Source: Mytilisepta virgata
Lineage: Eukaryota > Mollusca > Bivalvia > Mytilida > Mytilidae
Assembly: GCA_028015205.1 (NCBI GenBank)
Contig: JAPWFG010000073.1
Span: forward strand, 61,001 to 125,000
DNA: 64,000 nucleotides
Direction of reading: 5' to 3'
In this document: positions 1-11,393 of the stretch, piece by piece
Layout of the letters: every line of letters starts with the position of its first letter
Position numbering within the stretch: the first letter of the stretch is position 1
Made by a program: the position numbers and the translations under genes
Notes under the pieces: generated by a model
Database searches by the model: none
The model's input: only the letters and a program-made list of their open reading frames with translations
Told to the model about the DNA's origin: nothing

Positions 1-180
1 CATTTAGATTCTTAATTGTTGGTCCCGTTTTCAAATTGGTCTACATTAAGGTCCAAAGGGTCCAAAATTAAACTTTTGTTTGATTTTAACAAAAATTGAA
101 TTCTTTGGGTTCTTTGATATGCTGAATCTAAACATGTACTTAGTTTTTTTTATTATGGGCCCAGTTTTCAAGTTGGTCCA

Positions 181-1196
181 GATCGGGGTCCAAAATTAAA
201 GCTAAAAAAGGGGTAAGTTTTTTTTTTTTTTGGGGGGGGGGGGGCAATTCTCCACAGCATATTGTATTGCACAAGAACCAAAAAATTGAATATAAATTCA
301 AATCATATGATCAATTCTAAGTTCTTTATTTCAGGTATTCTGTGTCAGAAACCTATTATGTGTCAAATATTTGAAGAAATTTTCAATTGCACAGTATTGT
401 GCAATAGCAAGAAATCTTCAATTGCACAGTATTGCGCAATACCAAGAAATTGATATGTGTGCCCTGTTATCAAAACTTTATTATTAACAAATTCCATTGG
501 AAATTTGCCAATAACTCTAGTTTAATGAACTTCATTTGAAATTTGCCAATATAAAATGTGCTGATGAAGCTTTTTTGTTTATATCATCTAAACTGCTTTT
601 AAATTATGTATATTTAAAATTTGCCATCCATGACTATGATGTCATTTTCTATTTTAATATGTTATGGTGTATTTAAATGGGCTGTTATGGTTGCACAGTA
701 TAAAGAAATGGGGGGGGGGGGGGGGGGGGGTTGAAAACAAAATTTGTGGGGGGTAAATGAGAAATTGGGGAGGGGGTAATTTTTTTCTCATTTCAGATTT
801 CATAAATTAAAAAGAAAATTTCAAATTTTTTTTAGCAAAAAAGGAGGGGGGTTACAATAAATTTTATTATTTTTTGTTTTTTTTTTGGGAGGGGGTCAAT
901 GTGCAACTTCATAGTGTATTGCACAAAAGCTAAAAAAAGGGGTAAATTATTATTTTTTTTTTTGGGGGGGGGCAATTCTCCACAGCATATTGTATTGCAC
1001 AAGAAGCAAAAAATTGAATATAAATTGAAATCATATGACCAATTCTAAGTTCTTTGATTTCAGTTATTCTGCGTCAGAAACCTATTATGTGTCAAATATT
1101 TGAAGAAATTTTTAATTGCACAGTATTGCGCAATAGCAAGAAATCTTCAATTGCATAGTATTGCGCAATAGCAAGAAATTGATATGTGTGCCCAAT
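181..1196. repeat. Direct repeat pair with inverted TTGCAC motifs
   Basis: Two homologous blocks (about 181-460 and 925-1,196) carry the same order: an A/T-rich lead, a poly-T/poly-G run, then a segment with repeated ATTGCAC-AGTATT-GTGCAAT motifs (for example 386-405, arms of 7 bp). No coding potential was recognised. It looks like part of an interspersed repeat. Confidence 0.7.
710..730 (+). repeat. Poly-G homopolymer (21 G)
   Basis: An uninterrupted run of 21 G. Similar runs occur at 232-244 (13), 50,600-50,615 (16) and 63,781-63,795 (15). They are G-quadruplex-capable, and their length in an assembly is error-prone. Confidence 0.9.
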
Positions 1197-1739
1197 TTTA
1201 AATTTTAAATTGGTTATTTCTGATTTATATATAAAAACAAATAATACTGATATGGTTTGAATAGGTAAATTAAAATTTTTTAAGTTCTTAGACAACATTC
1301 ATTCTGTGTCAGAAACCTATGCTGTGTCAAATATTTATTCACAATCCAAATTCAGTATTGTATCAAGCTTGAATGTTGTGTTCATAATTGCCCCAACTAT
1401 TCAGGGTTCGACATCTGCGGTCGTATCTAACTGCGCCCAGCGGAGCATTTTATTAATATAAATGATGAACGCAATAGATAATTTCGAACCTGCAATTTCG
1501 CGGTTGTGATCTATGTAAAAAATACGATTCAGAACGTGTATTAAAGGGCTATAGCAACCAAAAAAAATCGCTTGTTTTTTTCATGTTTTTATTTCATATT
1601 CCAATGTATAACGCTTATATTAGCTTCACATACTAACAAAAACTGTAGGATACTTTCAATTTCTTCCACCAAACCTTATAGAAGAAATGAGCCAATCTAA
1701 AAGGAATATCGCAACTGTAGACCACCATTCATTCAAGAT

Positions 1740-2660
1740 TGGAGGCCAAGTTCGATTATGACCCTTTTCACTTTAACCACTCCGGAGTTAAGGTCTTTGA
1801 TAAATTGGGAAATGACACTTTTTGTCGATTCCATGCAATAACAAATTAACCGATCAAGCAATTCTTTTCAAATTATATTATGTTGTTCCCGATGATAAAA
1901 TGGAGGTCAAGTTCGATATTGACCATTTTCATTTTACCGCTCTGGAATTACGGTCCTTGATTAAATTGGAAACTGACAGGTTTTGTCGTTTACGTATATA
2001 ACAAACATATTGTACAACATATGTTTCTTTAATAGCTCTTATCGGGTACACTGGAGACCTAAAGTTTTAAAAGTAAAAAAAAAAAAAAAAAAAACCAAAA
2101 AACAAAAAACAAAAAAAACAAAAAAAAACAACGGAAAAAAAACTACCTACCTGTTATAGTCAAGGTTTGAATATATGTCGCTTCAGTGGTCAGGTCAATT
2201 TATGTGTCTTACTATACATGGTTGGTCAGCTTTGTTGTGAAAAGTCCTCTCAGAGGAATATGTCTTTCGGACATTTGTTGCATCTCTTTAAACTCATGTG
2301 CCGATCGGGTTATTACGGTGTACCCCTTGCAAACATAGTTTTAAGATTTGTTGGAGTCAGTCTGTCCATACGTCTTCGTCCGTTTCACATATTCAAGGAC
2401 TTTTCTCACAGCTCAAGCCGGTAGAGGACAGTTTATTTCCCAGCAATTAATAAGTAGTAACGCAACTGTATTTGGTTCGTATATACCATTTAGCACGGCT
2501 GTCTGATATATGTCACCCGATCTTGACCTCACTTCAACTAAACAGGAGGCAGGCGAGGCATTTTTGTTGTTGCTTATCTTTGATTTCAGTTTTGGAGTGG
2601 TCATTTACTTCATAAATATAACCTACTAAGAAATTGTAAAGTGACTGATGTTTATTTTGA
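1740..2660 (+). repeat. Left edge of segmental duplication, copy 1
   Basis: Aligns by eye with about 43,600-44,950 (shared words such as the TATCGGGTACACTGGA stretch and the block around the CAGCTCAAGCCGGTAG word). From 2,603 it aligns with 49,097 onward. Copy 2 is interrupted by a Penelope-like element exactly where copy 1 runs from the first part into the second. It contains a poly-A-rich stretch at 2,076-2,140. The open frames inside it are not convincing genes. Confidence 0.7.
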
Positions 2661-2672
2661 ATAATATTTTAG

Positions 2673-2693
2673 GACGATCCCCAGAGGATGCAT
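2673..2693 (+). pseudogene. Shortened remnant of the upstream ROCO-associated exon
   Basis: Homologous to the exon at 49,172-49,240: the same intron lead (GTGACTGATG...ATTTTAG) and the same first codons (R-x-P-E-x), and the flanking ATATATCAAAGTT word is retained. About 48 interior bases are missing. The remaining 21 nt between AG and GTACAA keep phase 1 on both sides (2+18+1). However, the exon now ends in T. Joining it to the P-loop exon (starts GA) or to microexons starting AA would create a stop codon. I therefore treat it as probably non-functional, although splicing to a microexon starting GG or TG would stay open. Confidence 0.5.
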
Positions 2694-2826
2694 GTACAAT
2701 TAATATATCAAAGTTTAATGTAAGTAATTTGGTATCGCCCTTTGGCAAGAAGCCTCAACATTAACCAAAATCAAGAATGCAAAAATAGCTTCAGGTCCAT
2801 TCCTCGTTTTACCGGATTTCCAACAT

Positions 2827-2887
2827 TTTGATCTCGAGCACTGCTGATGAGTTGTCAGTGAACGAAATGGCCATACAGTGCATCAAA
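2827..2887 (+). ncRNA. Type I hammerhead ribozyme
   Basis: The catalytic core is CTGATGA (2,844-2,850) and GAAA (2,864-2,867). Helix I is GCACTG (2,838-2,843) with CAGTGC (2,876-2,881), extended by TTTGAT/ATCAAA outside an internal loop. Helix II is GTT/AAC with a 7-nt loop. Helix III is the self-complementary ATGGCCAT, as in minimal hammerheads that work as dimers. The cleavage triplet is ATA, with the predicted cut after 2,875. The ~115-bp block carrying it is absent from the homologous intron of copy 2 (near 49,380), so it is a discrete insertion. Hammerheads of this type are known in Penelope-like elements and animal retrozymes. Confidence 0.85.
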
Positions 2888-3369
2888 TTTATTCAGTATT
2901 TTTGTGCTACATTTTATTTGCATATGCTCAAACCTTTTCATGGAGGTGACCCACAGGAGAGCATGCTGTAGATCTGTGGTTACAGGCCATAAATATTTTA
3001 ACATTTTATCAATAAATAATTTTGTTAACTTAAGACACTTAATGCTATAGATTTGCTGACAAAATATACATATAATATAAGATGAACAGCTATAGCAGAA
3101 TAGCGGAAAAAATACACTAAAGCTAGTTATCCTTCATTGTCACAATTAACGCAATACCGAGCGAAACGTGTATATATGCCTGCTTCCATATCAAATTGTG
3201 GAGCCTTTTTTAAATATAACTTATTTTAAATGCACATTTATACCCCAGAGGGTTGACAGCATTATTTAAACATTAAAACAACATAAATTAAAAGTAGAAC
3301 AGAAATACATAAAAAAAATGTGTAAAACAATACACATATTATGCAGATGTAGAGTCACTTTCCTCTATG

Positions 3370-3600
3370 GACTTTTTTTATAAATGGAGCAACAAACCGC
3401 ATAGGATCGTTCGAAGTTAAAATAAGTTTTAGTTTTTCAAAAGGCAAATAAATATTTATACTTCGTTGTATTTCAATGATCTTATTTAAGTAATCTTGCT
3501 TTAAAATGTCATATTTCGGACAATTAAAGAAGAAATGTATTTCATGTTGTATTTCATTTAAATTACATTTTTGACTTACATTTGACCAACAGTAATTATG
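3370..3600 (-). pseudogene. Fragment of non-LTR retrotransposon ORF2 C-terminus
   Basis: Translated on the minus strand, one frame gives a continuous stretch: a Cys-Asn-Leu-Asn-Glu word, then His and Asn-Cys-Pro-Lys-Tyr. This is the C...H...C pattern found after the reverse transcriptase in LINE ORF2 proteins. It continues with L-P-F-E-K-L and a F-V-A-P-F-I-K-K tail near 3,380. It has no start codon and is a truncated relic. Family assignment from memory of the pattern only. Confidence 0.55.
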
Positions 3601-4290
3601 ACGTCAACGACAGACACATATTTGAGTTGCACACGGATTTGGGACTACATGACGCAAATATAAATGATATATAAAAAATAGTGACATAATAGAAGAATTG
3701 TCTTAATAGTAAAACCATATTAACAGATTAATTTGAGACCACTCCCAATATGCCACAAATTATTCAACACCTACTTTCTTTCCATAAATATTTCATCACG
3801 TAGTTTTGTTATATTTTCGTGACATTCATTAAATCAGTTTCATATCAAAAGAATTGGTGTACGACTAATATAATATTATGTTTCCTGGTATTTTAATACT
3901 TTCCTTGGTTATCGGTGGGTGGATGTCAGACTTTAATTTTCTTTCCATCAATATTTCATCACGTAGTTTTGTTATATTTTCATCACATTACTTAAATCAG
4001 TTTCATATCAAAAGAAAAAACTCAATTTGTTTCAAAATATACTAACATAAGTAGATCGGATGGATAATGTCTACACAAGTTGTAAGATTTTGTTGATAAT
4101 GATATTGGGAGAAATATTTGATTCAGTATATGTCTGTGCTTTCATTCATACACATATATAATGAAAAGAAAACAATTCGGAGGTTTAGCATATCATCTCA
4201 TTTTATTAAGAGCGAAAATATAGATACAATGAGACAAGTAAATGTATTATTAAATTCATTGTTGATAGGGTTTTTATATTTATTTTACAG

Positions 4291-4299
4291 AAAGTATAC
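4291..4299 (+). CDS. Candidate microexon A1 (9 nt)
   Basis: AAAGTATAC lies between a TTTATTTTACAG acceptor and a GTAAGTATAA donor. In the phase-1 frame (2+6+1) the complete codons read Ser-Ile. Length is a multiple of three. No transcript evidence is available here. Confidence 0.55.
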
Positions 4300-5024
4300 G
4301 TAAGTATAATCTAGATATTTAAAATAAATGAAACTGCAGGTAATTGTTGAATAAATGCCAAAGTCTGTATTGTTAATAAGATATAATACATTCATTGTAC
4401 TAAATATTAGACATTGTATTCTCTTTTCTAATATAATGGATCGCTGTCCCGCAGAGTAGACAAGAACAATAAAATCTTTGATACCAGTTTTGATGCACAA
4501 GATGTGCAAATTTCGTCGATTTACGACTCGTCAGTCGTTTAAAGCCAAAACAGCAATCCGAAAACTTGAAAAGAAAAAAATTTAAAATTCCAAAATAAAA
4601 CAGTGTTAGAAAATGTTGTATTGTGACTTTTTCTATAATATTAGGTACTTTCTCACAAAAATATTTTATGCGCGAAGTACTAGATAACATATCAGCATCA
4701 CTGATATCGTTGTGTTACTTTACAATTCAGATGCATTTTAAAACTTCTGCTGTCGTATAACTTAAGGATATTTTATAAACAAATTACTGATCAATACGTT
4801 AGTTAAAAATTAATTAAAAAATACGAAAAACATTTGCGGAATAAAATTACACAAAACTTTTCTGGTATTAAATTTGTGGAAATTTTTGGGCCTAACTATT
4901 CAAACTAATCAATTTTTTTGTATTAGTAATACAAGGCATCTGCTTAGTTTCGTTGATTTAAAATTTCAAAAAAATTGAAATGAAAAGGTGTTGTTATTGG
5001 CACCATTGTTTAATTTCAAATGAT

Positions 5025-5963
5025 AATTCTAATATGACGGCCTTCAAAGGCTTTGGGACCACATGCGTGGTAAAACATCAGTTGCCATATGAGCTGCACG
5101 GGACTTAGTTGGTTGTTCTACAGCAGTTACTCCCATCGGAAATCGTTTACCGCTCAATTTGATTGGTTGTTATTTTTGCAATTCTGAGAACCGTTGATTA
5201 AATTTCTATATTTAGAATAGGGGTTTCTAAATGTCGTTGTAGTTGTTATAAATACATTTTCATTCATTCTGATGTAGCGCGAATAAAAGTTAAATAAATA
5301 TAACAAAACATAATAAACTTGAACAATGTTTTATCAATAGTTTTTAACCATTGATTAATTAAAATTATGATTCCCCCATCCCTCCCCCGAAAAAAAATCG
5401 GATACAATCATTATCATCAGGCCTCGTCCGAAAGAAATTCAGACCCGAATTGTGCCTATTTGAGAGAGATTTCCTGAGGGATTCTCAGTCTGACGAGGAA
5501 TTGGGCAACATGGAATTCCTCCCTGAAGACACCACACATACTGATTCAGAAGAATGTTGGAAAAATAATGTACACACACATCACGTGTAAGATTACCGTT
5601 GTGTAAAAATCCATTCTTACAATATGACAATGTGAATTTAAACCAAATCTTCGATAGGTGTAATCGATAAATAAACATTCTCCTCTTCATTTCGTGAAAA
5701 TCTTACATCTAAACAGAAAAACAGAACCAAAACAGCGCATCGAACAGGTTTGTTGTACTTGTGACGTTGTGTGTCAAATTACCGGAATAGCCAAATACGT
5801 CGGAAATCAGAGTTCACCTTAGGTCACGGCAATATAAATAAAACATCGTAATTGTCCTATTAGAATCTAAATAATTCACGGAGACTCCAGTTTATCATTG
5901 TTTTACCACGGGCTAGCCATTTATGCCTTTTATTTTACCCTGAGCGCCCCATGAATTATTTCT
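5025..5963. mobile_element. ~940-bp insertion in array unit 1, MITE-like
   Basis: Other array units run directly from TTCAGATGATA into AATAAACAGTAAAC. Here ~940 bp lie between. A 12-bp inverted pair, CGTGGTAAAACA (5,066-5,077) and TGTTTTACCACG (5,899-5,910), sits near the ends. TAA on both sides could be a 3-bp target duplication. Inside, 5,421-5,590 holds an acidic plus-strand open frame of ~55 codons. The identical insertion occurs at 8,572-9,510, so it predates the local duplication. No transposase was recognised. Confidence 0.55.
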
Positions 5964-6525
5964 TAAATAAACAGTAAACTTCCTTGAAGTACCTCAGTGG
6001 TTAATTTTATCTCATACAGATGTATTACCATTTAGATTGAAGCAAAAAATGCTATTTCAAGAATAATTCATATTTTGTTTGGTTCGTAAATTGTTCATGA
6101 TATCCGCTAAAATTGGTGTACGACTAATATAATAGGTTCCTAGTATTTTAAAACTTTCCGTGGTTATTGGTGGATGGATGTTAGACTTTAATTTTCTTTC
6201 CATAAATATTTAATCGCGTACTTTTGTTATATTTTCATTACATTACTTAAATCAGTTTCATATCAATTTGTTTGAAAATATACTAACATAGTTAGATCGG
6301 ATGGATAATGTCTACGCAAGTTGTAAGATTTTGTAGATAATGATATTGAGAGAAATATTTGATTCTGTACATGTCTGTGCTTATATTCATACATATATAT
6401 AATGAAAAGAAAACAAGGTTTAGCATATCATCTAATTTTATTGAGAGCGGAAATATAGATACAATGAGACAAATAAATGTATTATTAAATTCATTGTTGA
6501 TAGGATTTTTATATTTATTTTACAG

Positions 6526-6537
6526 GGAAAAGTTATG
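6526..6537 (+). CDS. Candidate microexon A2 (12 nt)
   Basis: GGAAAAGTTATG lies between the conserved acceptor and a GTAAGG donor (the other units have GTAAGT). The phase-1 frame gives Lys-Ser-Tyr. Its flanks match those of A4 almost perfectly but the exon differs at three positions. Confidence 0.55.
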
Positions 6538-7837
6538 GTAAGGATAATCTAGATATTTAAAATAAATGCAACTGCAGGTAACTGTTGAAGACATGCCAAA
6601 GTCTGTATTGTTTATAAGATATAATACATTCATTGTACTAAGTATTAGACATTGTATTCTCTTTTCTAATATAATGGACCGCCGTCCAGCAGAGTAGACA
6701 AGAACAATGGATATAATAATATGTTTGATACCAGTTTTGATGCACAAGTTGTGCAAATGTTGTCGCTTTACGACTCGTCAGTCGTTGAAAACCAAAACAA
6801 TAATCCGAAAAATTGAAGAGAAAATTCTAGAAATTTCAAAATAAAACAGTGTTGGATAATGTTGTATTGTGACTTTTTCTATGATCATAGATACTTTCTC
6901 ACAACAATATTTTATGCGCGTAGTACTAGATAACATGCCAGCATCACTTATATCGTTGTGTTACTGTACAATTCAGATGCATTTTTAAGGATAATTTATG
7001 AACAAATTACTGATCAATACGTTAGTGACTAATTAATTAAAAAAAATGGAAATTTATTTGCGGAATAAAACGACACAAAGCTTTTCCGGTATTAAGTTGG
7101 TGGAAATTTTTGGGCCTGACTATTGAAACTAATCAATTTTTGTGTATTAGTAATAAAAGGCATCTGCTTAGTTTCGTTGATTTAAAATTTCAAAAAAATG
7201 AAATGAAAAGGTGTTGTTATTTGCGCCATTGTTTAATTTCAGATGATAAATAAACAATAACTTCCTTGAAGTACCTCAGTGGTTAATTTTATCTCATACA
7301 GATGTATTACCATTTAGATTGAAACAAAACATGCTATTTCAAGAATAATTCATATTTGTTGGGTTCGTAAATTGTTCATGATATCCGCTAAAATTGGTGT
7401 ACGACTAATATAATAGGTTACTAGTATTTTAAAACTTTCCGTGGTTATTGGTGGATGGATGTTAGACTTTAATTTTCTTTTTGTAGATAATGATATTTAG
7501 AGAAATATTTGATTCTGTATGTCTGTGATTTAATTCATACACATAATTATATTATGAAAGAAAAAAACTCAAGTTGTTTCAAAATATACTAGCATAAGTA
7601 GATCGGATGGATAATGTCTACACAAGTTGTAAGATTTTGTTGATAATGATATTGGGAGAAATATTTGATTCAGTATATGTCTGTGCTTTAATTCATACAC
7701 ATATATAATGAAAAGAAAACAATTCGGAGGTTTAGCATATCATCTCATTTTATTGAGAGCGAACATATTGATACAATGAGACAAGTAAATGTATTATTAA
7801 ATTCATTGTTGATAGGGTTTTTATATTTATTTTACAG

Positions 7838-7846
7838 AAATTATAC
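7838..7846 (+). CDS. Candidate microexon A3 (9 nt)
   Basis: AAATTATAC lies between the conserved acceptor and GTAAGTATAA. The phase-1 frame gives Ile-Ile. It is the duplicate counterpart of A1 (one change) and A5 (two changes). Confidence 0.55.
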
Positions 7847-8571
7847 GTAAGTATAATCTAGATATTTAAAATAAATGCAACTGCAGGTAATTGTTGAATA
7901 AATGCCAAAGTCTGTATTGTTTATAAGATATAATACATTCATTGTACTAAATATTAGACATTGTATTCTCTTTTCTAATATAATGGATCGCTGTCCCGCA
8001 GAGTAGACAAGAACAATAAAATCTTTGATACCAGTTTTGATGCACAAGGTGTGCAAATTTCGTCGATTTACGACTCGTCAGTCGTTTAAAGCCAAAACAA
8101 CAATCCGAAAACTTGAAGAGAAAAATTTTAAAAATTCCAAAATAAAACAGTGTTAGAAAATGTTGTATTGTGACTTTTTCTATAATATTAGGTACTTTCT
8201 CACAAAAATATTTTATGCGCGTAGTACTAGATAACATATCAGCATCACTGATATCGTTGTGTTACTTTACAATTCAGATGCATTTTAAAACTTCTGCTGT
8301 CGTATAACTTAAGGAGATTTTATAAACAAATTACTGATCAATACGTTAGTTAAAAATTAATTAAAAAATACGAAAAACATTTGCGGAATAAAATTACACA
8401 AAACTTTTCTGGTATTAAGTTTGTGGAAATTTTTGGGCCTAACTATTCAAACTAATCAATTTTTTTGTATTAGTAATACAAGGCATCTGCTTAGTTTCGT
8501 TGATTTAAAATTTCAAAAAAATTGAAATGAAAAGGTGTTGTTATTGGCACCATTGTTTAATTTCAAATGAT

Positions 8572-9510
8572 AATTCTAATATGACGGCCTTCAAAGGCTT
8601 TGGGACCACATGCGTGGTAAAACATCAGTTGCCATATGAGCTGCACGGGACTTAGTTGGTTGTTCTACAGCAGTTACTCCCATCGGAAATCGTTTACCGC
8701 TCAATTTGATTGGTTGTTATTTTTGCAATTCTGAGAACCGTTGATTAAATTTCTATATTTAGAATAGGGGTTTCTAAATGTCGTTGTAGTTGTTATAAAT
8801 ACATTTTCATTCATTCTGATGTAGCGCGAATAAAAGTTAAATAAATATAACAAAACATAATAAACTTGAACAATGTTTTATCAATAGTTTTTAACCATTG
8901 ATTAATTAAAATTATGATTCCCCCATCCCTCCCCCGAAAAAAAATCGGATACAATCATTATCATCAGGCCTCGTCCGAAAGAAATTCAGACCCGAATTGT
9001 GCCTATTTGAGAGAGATTTCCTGAGGGATTCTCAGTCTGACGAGGAATTGGGCAACATGGAATTCCTCCCTGAAGACACCACACATACTGATTCAGAAAA
9101 ATGTTGGAAAAATAATGTACACACACATCACGTGTAAGATTACCGTTGTGTAAAAATCCATTCTTACAATATGACAATGTGAATTTAAACCAAATCTTCG
9201 ATAGGTGTAATCGATAAATAAACATTCTCCTCTTCATTTCGTGAAAATCTTACATCTAAACAGAAAAACAGAACCAAAACAGCGCATCGAACAGGTTTGT
9301 TGTACTTGTGACGTTGTGTGTCAAATTACCGGAATAGCCAAATACGTCGGAAATCAGAGTTCACCTTAGGTCACGGCAATATAAATAAAACATCGTAATT
9401 GTCCTATTAGAATCTAAATAATTCACGGAGACTCCAGTTTATCATTGTTTTACCACGGGCTAGCCATTTATGCCTTTTATTTTACCCTGAGCGCCCCATG
9501 AATTATTTCT
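8572..9510. mobile_element. Second copy of the ~940-bp insertion
   Basis: Nearly identical to 5,025-5,963, including the internal open frame. One difference noticed turns a GAA codon into AAA. It was carried along by the ~3.55-kb tandem duplication rather than inserted independently. Confidence 0.6.
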
Positions 9511-10072
9511 TAAATAAACAGTAAACTTCCTTGAAGTACCTCAGTGGTTAATTTTATCTCATACAGATGTATTACCATTTAGATTGAAGCAAAAAATGCT
9601 ATTTCAAGAATAATTCATATTTTGTTTGGTTCGTAAATTGTTCATGATATCCGCTAAAATTGGTGTACGACTAATATAATAGGTTCCTAGTATTTTAAAA
9701 CTTTCCGTGGTTATTGGTGGATGGATGTTAGACTTTAATTTTCTTTCCATAAATATTTAATCGCGTACTTTTGTTATATTTTCATTACATTACTTAAATC
9801 AGTTTCATATCAATTTGTTTGAAAATATACTAACATAGTTAGATCGGATGGATAATGTCTACGCAAGTTGTAAGATTTTGTAGATAATGATATTGAGAGA
9901 AATATTTGATTCTGTACATGTCTGTGCTTATATTCATACATATATATAATGAAAAGAAAACAAGGTTTAGCATATCATCTAATTTTATTGAGAGCGGAAA
10001 TATAGATACAATGAGACAAATAAATGTATTATTAAATTCATTGTTGATAGGATTTTTATATTTATTTTACAG

Positions 10073-10084
10073 GGAAAAATCGTG
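10073..10084 (+). CDS. Candidate microexon A4 (12 nt)
   Basis: GGAAAAATCGTG lies between the conserved acceptor and GTAAGTATAA. The phase-1 frame gives Lys-Asn-Arg. Compared with A2, Ser became Asn and Tyr became Arg although the surrounding introns are nearly identical. Confidence 0.55.
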
Positions 10085-11384
10085 GTAAGTATAATCTAGA
10101 TATTTAAAATAAATGCAACTGCAGGTAACTGTTGAAGACATGCCAAAGTCTGTATTGTTTATAAGATATAATACATTCATTGTACTAAGTATTAGACATT
10201 GTATTCTCTTTTCTAATATAATGGACCGCCGTCCAGCAGAGTAGACAGGAACAATGGATATAATAATATGTTTGATACCAGTTTTGATGCACAAGTTGTG
10301 CAAATGTTGTCGCTTTACGACTCGTCAGTCGTTGAAAACCAAAACAATAATCCGAAAAATTGAAGAGAAAATTCTAGAAATTTCAAAATAAAACAGTGTT
10401 GGATAATGTTGTATTGTGACTTTTTCTATGATCATAGATACTTTCTCACAACAATATTTTATGCGCGTAGTACTAGATAACATGCCAGCATCACTTATAT
10501 CGTTGTGTTACTGTACAATTCAGATGCATTTTTAAGGATAATTTATGAACAAATTACTGATCAATACGTTAGTGACTAATTAATTAAAAAAAATGGAAAT
10601 TTATTTGCGGAATAAAACGACACAAAGCTTTTCCGGTATTAAGTTGGTGGAAATTTTTGGGCCTGACTATTGAAACTAATCAATTTTTGTGTATTAGTAA
10701 TAAAAGGCATCTGCTTAGTTTCGTTGATTTAAAATTTCAAAAAAATGAAATGAAAAGGTGTTGTTATTTGCGCCATTGTTTAATTTCAGATGATAAATAA
10801 ACAATAACTTCCTTGAAGTACCTCAGTGGTTAATTTTATCTCATACAGATGTATTACCATTTAGATTGAAACAAAACATGCTATTTCAAGAATAATTCAT
10901 ATTTGTTGGGTTCGTAAATTGTTCATGATATCCGCTAAAATTGGTGTACGACTAATATAATAGGTTACTAGTATTTTAAAACTTTCCGTGGTTATTGGTG
11001 GATGGATGTTAGACTTTAATTTTCTTTTTGTAGATAATGATATTTAGAGAAATATTTGATTCTGTATGTCTGTGATTTAATTCATACACATAATTATATT
11101 ATGAAAGAAAAAAACTCAAGTTGTTTCAAAATATACTAACATAAGTAGATCGGATGGATAATGTCTACACAAGTTGTAAGATTTTGTTGATAATGATATT
11201 GGGAGAAATATTTGATTCAGTATATGTCTGTGCTTTAATTCATACACATATATAATGAAAAGAAAACAATTCGGAGGTTTAGCATATCATCTCATTTTAT
11301 TGAGAGCGAAAATATTGATACAATGAGACAAGTAAATGTATTATTAAATTCATTGTTGATAGGGTTTTTATATTTATTTTACAG

Positions 11385-11393
11385 AAAGTATGC
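11385..11393 (+). CDS. Candidate microexon A5 (9 nt)
   Basis: AAAGTATGC lies between the conserved acceptor and GTAAGTATAA. The phase-1 frame gives Ser-Met. It differs at two of nine positions from A3, its closest neighbour by intron sequence. Confidence 0.55.

Noticed and set aside
535..575. TGCTGATGAAGC as a hammerhead core
   Set aside because: No GAAA at a suitable distance and no flanking complementary arms.
4118..4303. Plus-strand small ORFs running through each cassette (M-R-Q-V-N-V-L-L-N-S-L-L-I-G-F-L-Y-L-F-Y...)
   Set aside because: They recur because the acceptor's pyrimidine tract encodes Leu/Phe. They end just after the donor, and the splice-site reading explains the conservation and the variable bases better.
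4400..4690. 96-codon Cys-rich minus-strand ORF repeated in several array units (also 7,947-8,237; 11,494-11,784; 55,819-56,232)
   Set aside because: It is interrupted by stops and indels in the other units and overlaps the cassette donor. Its recurrence follows from the repeat itself.
5010..5040. Second splice-like exon in array units (TTTAATTTCAG ATGATAAATAAACA GTAAAC)
   Set aside because: 14 nt would break frame, contains a stop in two frames, and the acceptor is mutated to CAAA in several units.
5439..5690. 83-codon minus-strand ORF (also 8,986-9,237)
   Set aside because: Lies antisense to the acidic plus-strand frame inside the insertion and shows no recognisable motif.
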